Source: Gammaproteobacteria bacterium (lineage in GTDB: Bacteria; Pseudomonadota; Gammaproteobacteria; Competibacterales; Competibacteraceae). From it: DNA of 5,807 nucleotides. Of the stretch, positions 5,321-5,807 are shown one piece after another. How positions within the stretch are numbered: position 1 is the first letter of the stretch; every line of letters begins with the position of its first letter. The DNA lies in contig JAIFNF010000021.1 in the NCBI GenBank assembly GCA_020047885.1, forward strand, positions 1 through 5,807, written 5' to 3'. A model generated the notes under the pieces. The model saw only the letters and a program-made list of their open reading frames with translations, did not search any database and was not told the DNA's origin. A program made the translations under genes and the position numbers.

Positions 5321-5807
5321 CCTACGCTTCTGCAACCCCCGCCGCCAACCGCGTGCCCAAGGCTCGCGGCGACGGCACGATCGCCCCGGGGTTCCTGCTC
5401 ACCAGCGACATCGTAGCCAAGCTGGCATCGGCAGCACTCACCGTCGCAAGCCTCACCGTCTCCGCCGGCACGACCGCGCTCCAGTCGACGACATGCACCA
5501 CGCTGACTGCGACAGTCGCAGATGGCGCGGTTGCCACTCGTTCGTATGGGGCAAGCGGCCAGCTTGCTATCTACCCATACATCAACGCCACCTATGGCGC
5601 AACATTAAACAGTCTGAATGTTGATGGGTCATTGTTTCAGCCGATGGCGTTTCAGGCTACAAGCTTCGACTTCCTGCAAGCCACAGCATTGCGTGCCCCG
5701 CAGGCTACATCATTCGTCATCGGCACCGACCCAGGCGGCAGCGATCTGCTGCGCGTCGGCGGCGGGATACAGGCAAGCGGTCAGATTAAGAACAGCTACT
5801 TATGCCT
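5317..5807 (+). CDS. N-terminal part of a fibre-like, low-complexity phage protein
   Basis: The frame opens at ATG 5317, overlapping the tube gene's stop as ATGA, and stays open to the window end (163 complete codons, no stop). GGTGG at 5308-5312 may serve as ribosome binding site. The first 35 residues are a polar N-terminal part (RVPKARGDGTIAPGFLLTSDIVAKL). After that the protein is Thr, Ala, Ser and Gly-rich with short repeats: LTVASLTVSA (41-50), CTTLTATVADGA (60-71), and three QAT motifs (113-132, two of them QATSF). It ends the window in DLLRVGGGIQASGQIKN. Such patterns suit beta-solenoid fibres, often with a C-terminal chaperone domain; RVGGGIQASGQI resembles the segments before that domain. 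Function is inferred from composition only. G+C falls to 26 of 60 bases in 5581-5640, far below the capsid gene, which suggests recent exchange. Confidence 0.78.
   Translation, partial: MTYASATPAANRVPKARGDGTIAPGFLLTSDIVAKLASAALTVASLTVSAGTTALQSTTCTTLTATVADGAVATRSYGASGQLAIYPYINATYGATLNSLNVDGSLFQPMAFQATSFDFLQATALRAPQATSFVIGTDPGGSDLLRVGGGIQASGQIKNSYLC

Noticed and set aside
5133..5624. 163-codon + strand frame across the tube/fibre junction
   Set aside because: It is out of frame with both real genes, Arg/His/Pro-rich, and shows no protein family character; the ATGA-coupled frame at 5317 is the better gene.
1..5807. CRISPR array, tRNA, insertion sequence, defence system or promoter
   Set aside because: I saw no spaced direct repeats, tRNA-like cloverleaf, transposase or terminal inverted repeats, and no defence-type protein. 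No convincing -35/-10 pair stood out, and the genes look like part of one long transcript started upstream.

Overview
This window is a run of phage or prophage virion genes, all on the + strand and tightly packed. G+C content is high over most of it (48 of 60 bases in 1861-1920), with strong C/G preference at third codon positions. That points to a high-GC bacterial host. The protein types (a protease/capsid fusion, a DUF2190-like decoration protein, short neck and tail proteins) recall prophages of Proteobacteria and Planctomycetes, but nothing here fixes the host. No integrase, repressor, tRNA, terminase, portal or lysis gene is visible, so prophage and free phage cannot be told apart.

Layout. 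At 1-762 lie the end of one gene and a complete 174-residue gene, both of types I associate with phage tail regions and both of unknown function. A small 80-residue gene follows (755-997), then a short stretch (943-1072) that reads like protein in another frame and may be its displaced 3' end. The centre is a 706-codon gene (1076-3196) encoding a prohead protease, a scaffold-like linker and a Mu gpT-like major capsid protein in one polypeptide. A well-placed ribosome binding site and in-frame ATG at the protease/scaffold junction (ATG 1703) could give a second product lacking the protease. After a 75-base gap containing a GC-rich hairpin comes a two-domain capsid decoration protein (3272-3976). 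Then follow a neck (head-tail joining) protein (3988-4356), a tail-terminator-like protein (4353-4847), a tail tube-like protein (4844-5320), and the start of a fibre-like, low-complexity protein that runs off the window (5317-5807). The last four genes are joined by ATGA stop/start overlaps.

Together these genes would build a procapsid (protease, scaffold, capsid), stabilise the shell (decoration), and supply the neck, tail terminator and tube of a long-tailed phage. I see no defence system, CRISPR array, RNA gene or insertion sequence. The points most worth checking are the possible two-start expression of the protease/capsid gene, the apparent frame disruption just upstream of it, the recent 27-base duplication at the end of the tail tube gene, and the early placement and lower GC of the fibre-like gene.
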